Position numbers and translations under genes: made by a program. A stretch of 64,000 bases of DNA from Mansonella perstans (taxonomy: Eukaryota > Nematoda > Chromadorea > Rhabditida > Onchocercidae), in NCBI GenBank assembly GCA_037074765.1, contig JBAMDO010000128.1:62001-126000 (forward strand), given 5' to 3'. Within the stretch, counting starts at the first letter, position 1; the number at the start of each line of letters is the position of its first letter. Positions 40,792 to 54,838 of this stretch are shown here, piece by piece. Under the pieces are notes generated by a model. That model was given only the letters and a program-made list of their open reading frames with translations. It was not told the origin of the DNA and made no database searches.

Positions 40792-43409
40792 GAGATTTTA
40801 GAAAAGTTTGATGCCAAACAATTGAGATAAATAGAATGAAAAAAATTTTTTCAAATATTGAAAAAGTATGCATAGAAAAAGATCAAAGTATATCACAGCA
40901 TATAGAAAAGGACTACAACCTTATCAGAATGCATTTTTAAAATGCAAGTACTGTTAATCCTGCAATTGTCAAAACCTTCAATGATAAATCAATGGTAAGT
41001 TTTTTTTTTTTGCCGACAACAGCAACACTATTTGAACAATGCATGACAAAGTCCTGTTTTTAACAATTTCTCAATAATTTTACTTCTAATCAAACTTACC
41101 GATGTTCTATTGAAACACATATGTGTAATTATCACTGTCTGTCTTTCTTCCTGTCCCTATCTCGTGAATTTAAGAATAAACAATGAAGAATTCTGAAGTA
41201 AGCAGTCCATTCATTTATTAACTTTTTTTCTGTTCCTCCTTTTTATGCAAATTTAGTAAAATTTCCAGCTTTTTATGAAAATTAAATGACTGTTGGCAAG
41301 TATGAAATTTGGCAGCCTGCGATGATCGTTATCATGATAAATATGGTGATAAAATTTTTATACCAATGAGAAACTCTCGAGAATATCGCTTGGAAACAAT
41401 CGCTATCATATTCTGGACAATACTTTTGAGAAAACTATTGTACAGTAATAGCGAATGGAACATAAAATCTGTGACGAATGAAAGATAAGCCTTTGGATTT
41501 TGAGCTGATCAAATAATCAGGAGAAAATTGATTTGCTCGGATTCATTGATCAAATGATTGGAAGAAAACTGTTTAGATAATTTTTTAAAGGATTTTTCAA
41601 ACAATTGATGTTTTTTTTTGAAAGAAGTATAAACTTTGTGATTACATTTTGTTACTCTTATCACTGATAATATCATTTGGAAACGATTCATTTCATTCCA
41701 GCAAATTAATAACTGTTTGGAAGACAGTGGGAATAAAATCTAATCATTTAAAAGCATACATATTACAATATAGGTATATAATTGCTATGAAATTTGAGCA
41801 TTTGAGAGTAAAGGAAAAAACTTTTTGTGATTAGATTAGAAACTTAATTGAAAGTTCGAGGAAATTAGAAAGTAAGTAAAGAAACTTCTTGGGTTTAATC
41901 TAATATAATCTAGAAGAATATTTACTATAATACAATCATATAATTGATGAGGAATTGAAATATGTATTATATTTTGGAAATTTGGTTAAATAAGAAAATA
42001 AATAAATATCGATTAATAGAAACCGATTAAATGAGGAAATCAAATATCTATATTATTGACGAAGAGCTTGATTAAATATCCTGTTATTTGAATTTTAGTC
42101 ATTAAATATTAACAAATTAGATTTGTTAATCCGGAAAAGCGATAAATTCATTAATTAGTACCGGGAAGAAAAAACCTGCAAACAAAAATTATTTCACGGC
42201 AACATGAAAGTGATAGTTTTCAATACTTTGTATTAGTATTTATTGTAACATAAACCAATAAATTTGTGTTAATGTTTGAAATTTAAACAGTCAATAAATT
42301 TTTTAAAGCTGATAATAATGAAGGGAAAGAAAGAGGGAGACAGAGAGAGCAAAAGAAAAAAAGCCAATCATAATATGAATAACAAATTTTGATCAATAAA
42401 AAATGTGAGAATACCTTGGAAGAAAAACAGTGGTTGGGAAATTTTGATCAGCAATAATAGTTGAAAATTGATCAGCTAACTGATATCAACCACTAAAAGA
42501 GATAACTGATAAATATTTTCAAAAGGAATGTCGTATTTGTTTTATTTTCACAAATGAATGGTTTACATCTTTTTCTTTAATTTAAAAAAAATTACAAAAT
42601 TCATGAAGAAAATGTAAGCAAGCCCTTTCCCAAATTTCTCAGATTCATGCCTTTTTTTAAAGCTTAATATAAAAGATAAACTAATAACTATAAGTAGATT
42701 ACAAATAAAGACAGTTCGAAGAGATAAAAAGTAAGAGTTTTTGAAAAAAAGGCTGAGCGATAGTGTCATTTCCATAGCTGAAATGATCATAACAAAAACG
42801 AAAAATCAGAAATAGGCGAAAACATTTTAAAAACGCAAAAAAAAAAATTCGAAATGCAAAGATTTAATTTTTGAAATTTCTCTGTGAAAGATGAGCGATC
42901 ATAACAGCTGATAATAATTTTGAATACATTAGAGAAGATTTAAAAAAATATGTTGGATGAAATTTTTGGTCAAACCGATGAATTAATTGCAAAAGAGAGT
43001 GATAAGTTGATGAGGCAAATATCACAACAATGGTATGGCACCGGGATCATTGTTAGCATCAAATGCTAATTCATGGCAAATGATTCACAGGTTTGAAACA
43101 GTAAATCATTCTAAATTACTTATGACAATCAATTATACTAGCAATAATTATACCAGAACTAATTATACAGGCACTAATTATACCAGCATAGGAATTTAAT
43201 AAAAATGCCATGCAAATATTCATATAAAAAAGTAAATACTTTTGCTTTTGATGTTAAAAATTTTCTTAAGAAAAAACTGTCATCAGAAAAAAGAATTTAA
43301 AGAAAAAAAATCTTTTTTATACTTAAGAACTTTAAATAGAAGATAAATCTTTTTTTTTTTTGTTTTTTAAAAAAAATTACAGCAAGATAAAAGCAACTGT
43401 AGAACATTT
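40792..43409. other. Intergenic, no gene seen
   Basis: AT-rich sequence with no supported exon. A purine-rich stretch (GGGAAAGAAAGAGGGAGACA and following) lies at about 42320-42360. Open frames at 41509, 41649 and 42563 have no resemblance to known proteins. Confidence 0.45.
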
Positions 43410-46400
43410 TCAGTGTTTGATCTCATTCAATGAAACACATTCATCGTCCCTCTTATTAATCTTAATTAGAAGTTTAGTAATTCCATCAGTCCTCATTTCA
43501 ACAGTATCCTCATCTCCAGGCATTCGATCAGGCATCGGTTTTCCTTTGGTTTCAGGAACAATCCACAGGAATGCAGTTACTTCGATCAAAGCAAAAAGGC
43601 ACATCGCAAGATATGGAAGTGGAGTCCAGAAATCACCCTGAAATTGCAAGCTATATTTGATTCATGAATGGCGTAAATTAAGTAACAGGGTACAACAGGT
43701 GTAACAGTATATACCAGATATATTATCTAATTAATTTATCATTTAAGACACTTTTTCTTCAAAGATAAGTAACTACTCTTATGACTTTCCAAAGAAAAAA
43801 GTGAAATCAGAAATTTTTGTCCATAATATTCGTCCAACTTTATCTTTAAAAAAAAAAAAAAAACTTGTCTTTAATTGATAACATGAAGATTATTTGTAAT
43901 AATCAAAAAATTATCATTTTTCTATCATTATTATCACTTTGCCATAAGTTAAAAAATGTTATCTTTTCTAGGAAAAAAAGATAATCGGTATTTTAATTTT
44001 TTATTGCAGGATTTCAAATCGCTTAAAAACAAAAAAAAATGAAACTTGCAATGACAAAGATCTGCGGTGCAATGATAGTACCAATACGATTAAATGTTTG
44101 GATAAAGCCAATTTCCTTATTACGTAAGGCTGTTGGAAAGAGTTCCGATGGTGTAACCGCATTTAGGATATAAATTTCACTACATGCTGCTGCTGCTGAT
44201 AAAGCCGTAATACGGATAACCGTTTGTAAATTGAAGTCTGAAATTTCTTTTTTGTACATAACATTCGTTTAATTTGTATTTGCAAAAAATTTGGAAAATA
44301 ATTATTCATTAATCGAAAATTATTTCTAACAATCGAAAGGTTATTGTGTTCAAAGATCAAATGAATTTTGACATTAAAGTTTAGCATTAAATTTGTAACT
44401 GTAATTTTAATATTATATTTTAGTGCAAAACATAATTACAATTATAAATCAGAAAACGACAAAGCATACCTAATACAATGATGAAAAATACTAAGCCAAG
44501 ACCGAAAGCAATAAAAAACATCGAGAATCCATGCAAAAGACGTCGACCAGCCCAGATGAATTTAATTTCGATAAATGCGCAGATCAAATTGATTGCATAG
44601 CGCAATAAGCCAACAATGATAGTGTTCAGATAGATGGAACCGGAGAGTTTTTCCATGTTAAAGATTAGTCCGTATGAAATGATACTTGTAATCATCCTGA
44701 AAATCAAATTAGTTAAATGGAAAGTACAGATTTTGGACATTCCCTGAAATTGATCAGATCATTGCTTTATCAGGAACACTTCCAAAATCCGCTACTATAT
44801 TAGATAACCAATATAACAAAATGAATCAACTCACATTAATCAACATAAATACAGAAAATTCACGATATCAACCATCGTTTAATTTATTACTTTAATTTAG
44901 TGATTAGATTAGTAGTAATTTAGGATTATAAAGATTTCAGATGAAGATTATCAGTGATCAATACTTTCTGTAAAACAAGACTTCTTTTCATGAAATTTTT
45001 GCCTTTGAAGTTTAAAAAGAAAAAAATTGATTGAAACGTACAAACTGTAAGCAAAAAGGATACTGTATGAAGCAAAACATTTGTTTGAGAATAGATGGCA
45101 ATATGTATAATTCGTTTTCGGCTTTCCAGTTGCCTGAAATTGAATAATTTTATTGAATTTCTTTTCAGAAAAAGTATTCTTTTTAAAATTTGCTTGCCAA
45201 GAAAAAAATCATTTAAGATTTGAAACAAAAGAAAAATTCTATAAAGAAAACAATAAGAATACTTCATACCCGTGTTAAACGTTCACGCTCTTTGTCCAAC
45301 AAGTAATCCAACTCTTGAAGACGTTCTAGCGTATTCTTCTTATCCAATCTATTCATACCAACAAGCGCCTGACGAGCATCATCAATTTTTCCCTTCTCGA
45401 TCAGCCATCTTGGACTTTCATAAGCAAATCTAAAGAAGTCAATTAATAGTAATAGAAATTATTCATAGTACTATTATAAATAATTGGTAAGAATAAGTAA
45501 TGAAAACGAATAAATGATAATGCCAAAGAACTGTAATTATGTTTGAAAAATTACAAAAATCTTTTTCGTTTATAAACAACAAAAGATTAAATTTAGCTAA
45601 GAATTAAAACCACAATTTTTTTTTCTCAACAGTTAACACTTACATTAATAGGAAAATTGGAAAAATTGTTACAAGAGTAACAATTCGTGATAATAAACGC
45701 CATTCACCGGTTAGGTAAGCCAAACCAGAAAAAAGAATGTAATTTGGAGAATAGGTAATAACAGTAACAATCCACATACGATGTTTGGCTGGCAAATTCT
45801 CCATCATGAATACATAAGAAACGCTGTAAAGAAACAATCTTTTTTTGGTCTAATTTAAGTTTAGAATTACACTTTTTATTTTCATTTATAGATGAAGTTT
45901 AAAGTTTACTGATAAGTCTGTGTCTTTTCACTATTATTTAATTTTTAATTAAAAATGTCCAACTTCTTCAGTTTATTGAACAAATTCCTCTTCAAAATTT
46001 CGCTTCGATTACTTCAACCGTAAAAATGCTATAAAAGTATAATTAAGATGACTTAATACATTCATTTAACCTAAATGAACTAATTATTATCGACCAACAT
46101 CAATATGGATGCTATTTTGGCCAACAAAAAAATTCGTACTTTAGTTAGATTTCATGGATTCACTAAGATATCATGATAATTGATTTAACTAACCTATGTT
46201 TTCCACCTGTAAAAAACATCACAAAAAATCGCATAACTGTGAAAGTAACCAAATTATTCATGAATGTTGATGCCAAGCCGCTAATAATCAAACCAATCGT
46301 TCCAAACAAAAGGATCTGAAAAGTAAGATCCTTCTGTTAGTTTTGTTCTAACTGAAGGATTTGGAAATTAGAAAACAGCTAATTAATTTATTCTAATTTA

Positions 46401-49400
46401 AAGATCGGAAAATTGCTATCCAGCTAATTAATTTGTATTAACTAAAGGACCTGAAAGTCTTAATTACAGCAATTAATTTGTTCTGGTCATTTTTCATATG
46501 AAAGATAGCAGATTGTAAATTGACACTAACTAAATAAATCTATCATATATCAATCTGTTAAAATCACTTTTAGAGGAATTATTACAAATGAAATCGAAAT
46601 ATTATCATAAAGATAATCATTTCCTATAGATGATAATTCTTTTTTCATCTCAAAACACTACTTTTTTGGTTGCAATTAACCACTCAGTGAAACAATTTAA
46701 AATAATGGTTTTAATTAGATGAATTGAAATTCATTTTCAAATTCCTACGACGATCTCAGTTTTTCAGGTAGTTTGTGAACTATAAGTGTACCAGAACAAG
46801 AAATGTTCCTCTAACAATTGATTTCTCGAACTTGTTAATCAGTTGTTAAAAGCCCCAATACAGGTTACCGGCACTAATGATGAATTTAATGATTCCAAAA
46901 ATTAATTATTTTCTAATAATGAATTCAACAATTTTACTTAGAAATATATTTAATAATGAAGAATAACCAACCGCTCTCCGACCAAACATATCCGATAGCT
47001 GTCCAAATGTTATCGCACCAAACATAATGCCAATCATTTGTAACGATATACTCATTTTAACTTCAGTTGCCGAATCACAGAAATAATGAAACTGAAATAT
47101 TTAGATAAATTAATTTCCTCGTTGAGTTTAATTTCTTGGGGAAGAGAGGCTAATTCAGATAGCTAACTTTACTATTTAGCTCTTTTTAGACAAAATAATT
47201 CCCAACTGTCTCTTGACTGCCAGGAAATAAACTTTAGCTTTTTTTATTTCCATCAGAAGCCAAAATATTTACAAATAATAACTTCCTTTGCTAGAAAATA
47301 AACTTTAGTCAGAACTTTTAACATATTAGTTAAGTTCAGCAAAAATACAGGTTACTGTTACCAATGATAAACTTAATGATTTCAAAAAGTTTATTCCTGG
47401 CAGTCAAGAGAGATGATAACTCTTTTTTCATGACTTTTTCCATGATTTTTTTCTGTTTTTCACTCACTGCTCCATTGCTGTCATTTTAAATTTCCAAGCG
47501 GATTATTTGTAATCCTTAGTCACTGCTTAGGAATCACGCTTTAAAATACTAATTTTCCTAAAAGCTTAACATTTACTTTACTAGCTTTTTTCTTTTCATT
47601 AATGCATTTTTGTCCTGAAAAACTAGAAACGATTAATTACTATTTTCATTTTATTAATATTATTACTAACCTCATAACTAACTGACTCAAAATCTGCGTC
47701 TAACAACGGTTCTGCGCAACCTCCCGTTGAATTCACATAAAGATCATACTCCGCACACTGTTGTTTTGGCGTTTTACCCGTAAACGCATGACTACCGCAT
47801 CCACGTACATGAACCACAGCACCTAATAAAAAGTTAAGCTTTAAAGTAGTAACTTGTTCTGCTATCAATCTAAAAATAAGATTTACATCCTTTTTTTATT
47901 CTAGAAGTAAATCTTGAATTAATGGATTAAGAATTGGCTAAGCAAAAAAAGCCATGATGGAAATTGTCCGCTTTTCACATTTATTATTTATCATATAGTG
48001 GTCTAGAAATTGATGATAACATTTATCACCTATAAAGCAAGGAATATATTATCTGTTCCAGTAAAAGTAATGATAAAATCGCTCTTATTGTATTACAACA
48101 AATTTATACAACTTTAACATTTAGTTTTTTTTTAGGACCAAAAAATTTTACATTTTTCTTTAAATGCTTAAATTTATAAAAATCTCATTTCACTGATTTT
48201 CACTGCATTTATAAAAATCTGATTTCATTCCTGATTGCGACTGGAACTTCAAAAACACAATTATTACTTAAGCATTCAAATATTTGAATGATCAAATCAT
48301 TTTTATCACTTTATCAACAAAGATGCATCTTGCATGCCTAATATGTCTATGTTGTGGATACTTCTTTGTGAAATTTACTAATTATCCGAAAAAAAAGAAT
48401 ATTATTACAAACAATAAAGATTAAGCTAATAAGCTAATTCAACTATACACATATATTTGAATGTTTTTTCAAATTATCAAATTAAGTTAAAAAATAACCA
48501 ACAAATCTGATAGGATTACATTCCATCTAAAGTATATTCATTAATTTTGCAAATACGGTACAGATTCATATAATACTGTATTCATCTTACGAAATAAACA
48601 ATCAGTAATTTTAAAAATTTAAAAATTGAAAGAAAAAAGACATTAAGCGAAATATGACGTTCTGATCAAAAAAGGAGAAAGAAATCGTCACATAAGATTC
48701 TCTCTTACTTTTACTTTCAATTAAATTGTTAGTTATCTTTTTCTTTTGGCTTTTAATTTCTATTTGCTTTTTATTTTGTTACTTCTTTCTTCATTATTCT
48801 TTGGCTTTAAGAGTTTAAAATGCACCGGCTGTCGATGTTATCAGTAGATCAATTATCTGATAAAAAATAAAGCAATTGAAGATTTAAGGTTAATGAAAAG
48901 AAGAGTGGAAAAAAAAACTGATATATCCTAAATAAACAAACAAAGTTGTATATGATGATAAAGAAATAGGAGTGAAAATTAATTGAACGTGAAAATTAAT
49001 TCAAAGTGAAAATTAATTCAAATGAAATTAATTGAAAATTAATTTAATTCAACATTATTCATTCTATCCACATTTTTCACTTGTCCTAGGTTATATAATT
49101 TGGATTAGTAATTCTATCCACGTTTATCACCTGTCCTAAGCTATTCTATTTGGATCAGTAAATCCGGCCTGATGCAACTGTTACATCAGCTACATCCAGT
49201 ATGTAGGATCTGATGCTATTACACTGTCACTCAAAATCCAAATGCGATAAAGCCATTCACAATACAACAGTTTAATTTTTGAAAATATTATCCGAAAAAA
49301 AGAATATTCTGCATTGCAGCAAAACAGATAAGAATAGAGGAGCACATTTAAACTCATGTATAATTTCATCATTTTTTTTTTGAAAACATACTTTGTTATC

Positions 49401-50452
49401 TATTTTCAAAACAACAAATTAAATTTACATCACATTTATCAAATAGATGACGCAATTATAAATGCAATTGAAATGAAGGTAAAATTTAGAAATAATTGAT
49501 GGTGAAGACATTCTCAACACTTATCTGTCAATTAAACTAATATATTGATCATCACTCGTCAGCTAAGCTAATTAAATTCAACTAATTAACCCACCAATAA
49601 TAATATTAAAAATAATCATATGGAACTATTTTTCCTTGTTTTTTTTTTTTGGCTCCCGTTAATTTACCAAAACATATTTTATCTAACAGGATATCTAACC
49701 GTTTTATATCCAAACGAGTGAGAAAAAAAAAGATAATGAACTTTTCCGGTGAAAAATCATTTCTTGTCAAACTTCAAGAAAAGATCTTTGGATTACAAAA
49801 TGGAAATCCATTTTTGCGGTGGCAAACAATTACATAAAAAATCAGCTAAAACATTGCTGAGGGAAAGGAACAATGAAAATAATTAATTACACAGATAATT
49901 TTGAAATTTTGTTGCGATAAAAGATAAATGTTTCAGAAAAACAAATAAGTTTGTTTTTACAAAGGAATGTTAAGAGATAGGTCGTTGATCGATTTTAGCC
50001 GAAATGAAAAATACACGTATTAGTTTTGCTTTTTTTTATATGTTGTTTCTGTTGGTCTCTAATGCTTATTTTTTTGTCTCTAATTTTCTCTGATGTACTG
50101 ATAGATAAATGGAAAGTAACTAAAAATCGTATAGAAAGTAACTAAAAATCGCCTGTTAATTTTTGAATGAAAAAAATAAATGGAAAATGTAAATCATTCA
50201 TTTTGAAATATTTTTCAAAAACGAATATCTCCAAATTTTATTTAACAAAATGAAGCAAAGAAAAAAAATTTTTAAAAGTAAATTTTGAAAATAAAAACAA
50301 ATAAATGAAAACAAACCTCCATAAATCATGTAAATAATATTGCTAACTTGTGAAATAACCAGCAATTCATACAGTACACATAAAAAACCGGTATATTTAC
50401 CGAGTTCAATGAAATCACCGAGTTCTTTTCGTCTTACTGTTTCGTCCGTCAT
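43410..50452 (-). CDS. SLC22-family organic cation/anion transporter (MFS)
   Basis: SLC22 proteins are 12-span major-facilitator carriers for organic cations, carnitine or organic anions at the plasma membrane. Ten exons: 50317-50452, 47671-47822, 46972-47091, 46194-46315, 45644-45823, 45270-45429, 45042-45133, 44470-44696, 44056-44237 and 43410-43637, about 532 residues. TM1 (LCVLYELLVISQVSNIIYMI) is followed by a Cys-containing loop with CAEYDLYVNSTGG. The MFS signature FGQLSDMFGRR lies after TM2. The family motif FAYESPRWLIEKGKIDDAR follows TM6. Late spans include the motif around TPSELFPTALRN and the end FLWIVPETKGKPMPD. The start is the ATG at 50452; the frame stays open upstream to a TTTCTTTCAG at about 50475, which could be a trans-splice or ordinary acceptor. 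The exon 9 donor (GTCATT) is uncertain. Intron 1 is about 2.5 kb. The substrate is unknown. Confidence 0.88.
47823..50316. other. Large intron 1 of the SLC22 gene
   Basis: This is a 2.5-kb intron, far longer than the others in the gene (roughly 100-900 bp). It holds no other supported gene. It contains a GTGAAAATTAATT-type short repeat at about 48973-49040 and a two-copy direct repeat at 49059-49160. Confidence 0.6.
48973..49160. repeat. Short direct repeats inside SLC22 intron 1
   Basis: Several copies of GTGAAAATTAATTcaa lie at about 48973-49040. Next, a ~50-bp unit beginning ATTCTATCCAC and ending TTTGGATyAGTA appears twice (about 49059-49108 and 49111-49160) with about 80-85% match by eye. 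Confidence 0.65.
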
Positions 50453-53400
50453 TTGCAAATCCGTAAATGTAACGCCTGAAAGAATAATGCGAAACGAGAA
50501 ATTCGATTAATAGCTGCGTTCGTTTGCACTGATGCATAAACACAAATGAAATGACTCAGCATATATATACATATATATATATACGCCCAATGTTTGTTTT
50601 TTTATCACTTTTATCATCAATGATAATCTTTCCATTTCATTCTTATCAGTTAATTCTGAGTTATTTATTGACTAAATAAATCATAATGAGACGGATAGAT
50701 CAAAAGAGATAAATAAAATAAAAGCGAGAAAAGATAAATTATGGACATAGAATGAGCCTCAGTAAAATGAAATGTGTTGTAAATGATGCAAATAAAGAAG
50801 ATGAAAATAAAAGAATTGAAAAGATAATGGAAAAGTAAATAAAAGCAAACAAAAATTGGATTATAGAGTAAATGAATAATAATAAACAAATCAATAAGTG
50901 AATGGTAATGAATGATATTTAAATTAGCAAAAATTATTTCAACTACTATGCACCATTCTAAAAGTAGAAATTATAACAATACAAATAATAAATTCTTACA
51001 AATATAAATAAATATCCATTATTGAGCTTACATTTTCTTTTCCATATTATCAATATTTTTAATTATTTAATTAATTCCCATATCAACGGTAAAATGATAG
51101 ATGTGAAATGAAGCTTACAATGAGGAAAATTCGGTTAAAGTTTTCATTTAATATATAGGAAGTGAGATTAGGAAAATATTTTTTAGGATCAAGAAAACGA
51201 ATAATAAATGTTTGGTAGCGCAGTAAAATGAAATTATTTCGGATTTTACCGATATGAACAATAACGGGGAAATAGGATTTACGTCATTAAATAATTAACA
51301 ATTACCACATAAGGTAATGCCAGTAAATAACTTATGTCATGTTGCAAGCATAGTTGTAAGCAGAAAGACGAAAGCATCTTGCTTTTAAATTATTCAATTT
51401 TAAATTTATACAGAGAGAGAGAGAGAGAGAAAGAAAAAGAGAATAAATGAAATTAGCAAGGGCAGAATGGAAAAGAAACAAAATGAGATTAAAGCAATGG
51501 AAAATTGTTAAATATACTTAGATCGATAAAGATGTCATACTACTCTTTAATGTCGACAATTCATGATGGAAATTAATTAAGCAAATTATCTCAACGAAAT
51601 AAAAAAAAAAAAAAAAAACGTGAAAAATTAGGATGAAATTGACATAATTGAACTAGTATGGGGCGTTAAAGTTTCACGTGATTGGATTAAAGTTTGATAC
51701 TGGTTAATAAGTTGATAAGCATATGAGTCATGCTAAGATATTTGATTAAGATGTTGGTCAGAAAAGTTAAATTAAAATGGACAATTTCAATTGAGATAGG
51801 AGCATTTCGTTTTTTTTTTCTGTTTCCTCATACAATATGAAAATATTACATTTATCAGTTAGAATTTTTGACTTATTTTGAAATAATTAATTAATAAAAT
51901 GCGAAATGAAAGATAATGATTTGTAAAATTTGATGGAATAAAAAAAATTGAAACAAAAAATAAATGAATAAAGGAAAAAGTTTAAATTTAACGTTTACAA
52001 TTTAGAGTAGCACAAGAATTTGCTAATTACTTTCTTCTCGATGAACTATCAATTAGCTAAAACGAAAGTAAAAAGCAAAAGAAAGAGGAAGAGAGAGAAA
52101 GAGAGAGTGAAAACGTCAGAGAAAGGAAGAGGAAGCAATAATTAATTATTGAAAAGAATAATAAATTCTTGTCATGTTTTTATTGAAGATGCTAAAACAA
52201 ATTTTTACATTACTTTTCAAATTTCATTCTTAATTTCATCTAAATGTTGATAAATGTTCGAAATAGCAAACAAAACTTTCAGAAAAGCCTACCAATGCAA
52301 AACAAAGGGAAAACTAAGAACAAATTTAGCATTTTTAAAAAAAAAAACGAAATAAAAAAATTGACGAGCTTCAAATTTCAAAATGCAAAATTTTACAATT
52401 ACAAGTAAAACAAATGTAAAAGTAAAGAAGTGTAGAAAAAATTGAAATTTGAAAATGAAACAATCAAAATAGTATTATTATTATTTAAAGAAGAAAATTA
52501 ACAGCTCGGTTTTTTCTCTTCAATTTCTATTGAAAATTTGCAGAAACAATTCATAATGAGAATTTATTTTTTTTAATATTTGACATTTGACCCTGAATAA
52601 TTGCCGCTTTTTTTCTTTTTTTTTTATAATCCGAACGATACAATTCAAAAAATTTTTGAGGCATTATAAAAATTAGACAATTTACTGTTAATTTTCGGCA
52701 GGAAAAAAAAGTAAGCAAATAAACAGCGAAAAATCGACTTTGAATACATTTAATTCTTCTTTGATATCTAATCCCGAACGAGAGAATGTCAGATTTTTGA
52801 GCATAATAAATCTTTGTTGGAAATAAATTCTCGCAAAAGATTGTTTCAGTCAAATTTTTGCCATTTTCTACTTTTTTGTTTCCTTAATAAGTTCATATTG
52901 GAAGAAAATAATTCTCTGTGGGATGAAATCCAAGTATTAAATATGTGTAAAGTTAAGCAAATGATAAATGACAATGATAGAGAAAAAGTGAAATTTTCTT
53001 GATTAAATGAATTAAAATACTGTGTAAATTTCATATCAAAAACGAATGGAAGAAATAAATTGATTTTTAAATGTTCGAAATTTTTTGTGGTATAAAGAAA
53101 CATGCTGGAGAAAATCCATTCCACTTAACTAATTTGTTGAGATATTAATATTCCCAAATTATTTTTGTTATTTTTTTCATATATTTCGATTATTTTAATC
53201 ATTCACAATTTTTTTTTTTAGATCAAAAATTTATTCTTTTTGTTTTCTATAAACGATTCATTTAGCTTCTGAATGCTATATAGCAATTATTGATTTCGTT
53301 CGTTTTGATTCCTTTAATCATTTTGAATATCGGTGACCCATGAAATATTTTTTATTCAAAGCTATTCATAATTCATCACGACAAATTATGCAACAGCTTT

Positions 53401-54838
53401 TAAATCTGTTGTACAGTTCTCTTTCTACGTTCTGTGTATATATGTGTTTATGTGTATGCAATACATGTCCACAGTTGGTATGTTATTATGCAACAATGAC
53501 CGTCGGTCAAATACCATGACATCCGATGACCAATTCAAGCTACTACTGTTTCATTTGCATTCTTCTCCCATTATGAGACAAATCACTGATAAACTGATCC
53601 ATCATATATATTTGAAATTTTTAATTTTAATTTTTTTATTTGGAAAAGAACATGCCAGTTATTGAACTAACAAATTTAATATTCGACGTTATATACCTGA
53701 GTAAAATCATTTTTCTTTTCTGCAGATTAGAGTGAGGACCAACTTAATTATTATTGATTTTGCATAGTCAAATGCAAGCAGTGAAATATAAATTGCAGTT
53801 TAGATTCCTGTCATAGAAATGGATTTATTAACTATCCTGAATATGACTTCTTTTCCTCTAAAATAATATTTATTCCTTAATTATCCCAGATGATGATTCG
53901 CAATTTGTTTAAACTGCTGATAAATTCGACAAACTGAAAAATATTACCAGATTACTGCCTGCAATTTAGCACACAAAAAATTAATTTAAATATTTTAATG
54001 AGCTTTATAAATAATAAAAGAAAATATGAGCATATTTAAATTTATATAAAATTTGAGCTATTTTATTTTGTATCAATCGGCAAGGATGCGAAAATAATTT
54101 CAAAGACATTAAAATATTTCTAAAAATTTAAAATTCTTACGTATAAGATGTCAGTCATGCGATTATGCTCTTTTTTAACGAAATAATAAAAATCACTCGA
54201 ACAAACAATTCGAGTAAAATCACTCATAATATTTGACGTGTCAGTTATGTAAATTATATAAAATTAACCAATTATTTAGTAATTAATATTTATTAAATTA
54301 AATATGAATTGCCTAAATATGATTTGCCAGCAGTAAGTAATAAGGATTGCTTGCTTTTTTTTGTTAGCTTTAACAATTCATATTGATGAAATTTTGGTTT
54401 CTAAAATTATAAGAAATTCTAAAGTTATTCTTCATGCTATTGCATTTTTCTACATGCCATACATATTTTTTAAGTTAAATTAAGCTCAAAATATAATTTT
54501 ATCCAATTATTTTGGTAAGATAAAATACTTAATTAATCGTTTTAACAAACGGAGACTGCGAGAGAGATTTTTTTTGAAGCATGTGAAAAGATTAAGTAAA
54601 TAAGCAGTTCAAGAGATAAAGATTTATCATTTCCATACTGCAACATGCAATTTTGGTATTCTGCACATGCATGATATGCAAGACAATGAACCTTGATTTA
54701 TCAAAATAGGACTAAAACTTTGAACTATTGCAGCGTTTTAAACATCCACCTCTTGTTTCAATTCTATAAATCCGTTCGAATTTATTCTCCTTTACAATTT
54801 GATTCCAAACATGTATAAGACAATGTTATGGAAATTTT
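50453..54838. other. Intergenic, 4.4 kb, no gene seen
   Basis: AT-rich interval upstream of the SLC22 start and downstream of the bZIP gene. It contains AT and GA simple repeats (about 50560-50583, 51412-51430 and 52080-52110). Open frames at 52551, 52846 and 53444 lack any family resemblance. Confidence 0.5.
51412..51446. repeat. GA microsatellite
   Basis: An uninterrupted (GA)n run of about 20 bp grades into GAAA-rich sequence. A second purine-rich GAGAGAAAGAGAGAG patch lies near 52090-52110. Confidence 0.8.

Noticed and set aside
44926..45267. 113-codon minus-strand frame in the SLC22 gene
   Set aside because: It reads through introns in the wrong frame; the real exon within it (45042-45133) uses another frame that joins in phase to its neighbours.
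52551..53124. Overlapping open frames on both strands near 52.5-53.1 kb
   Set aside because: Phe/Lys-rich AT-type frames overlapping each other; no motif, no consistent splice sites.
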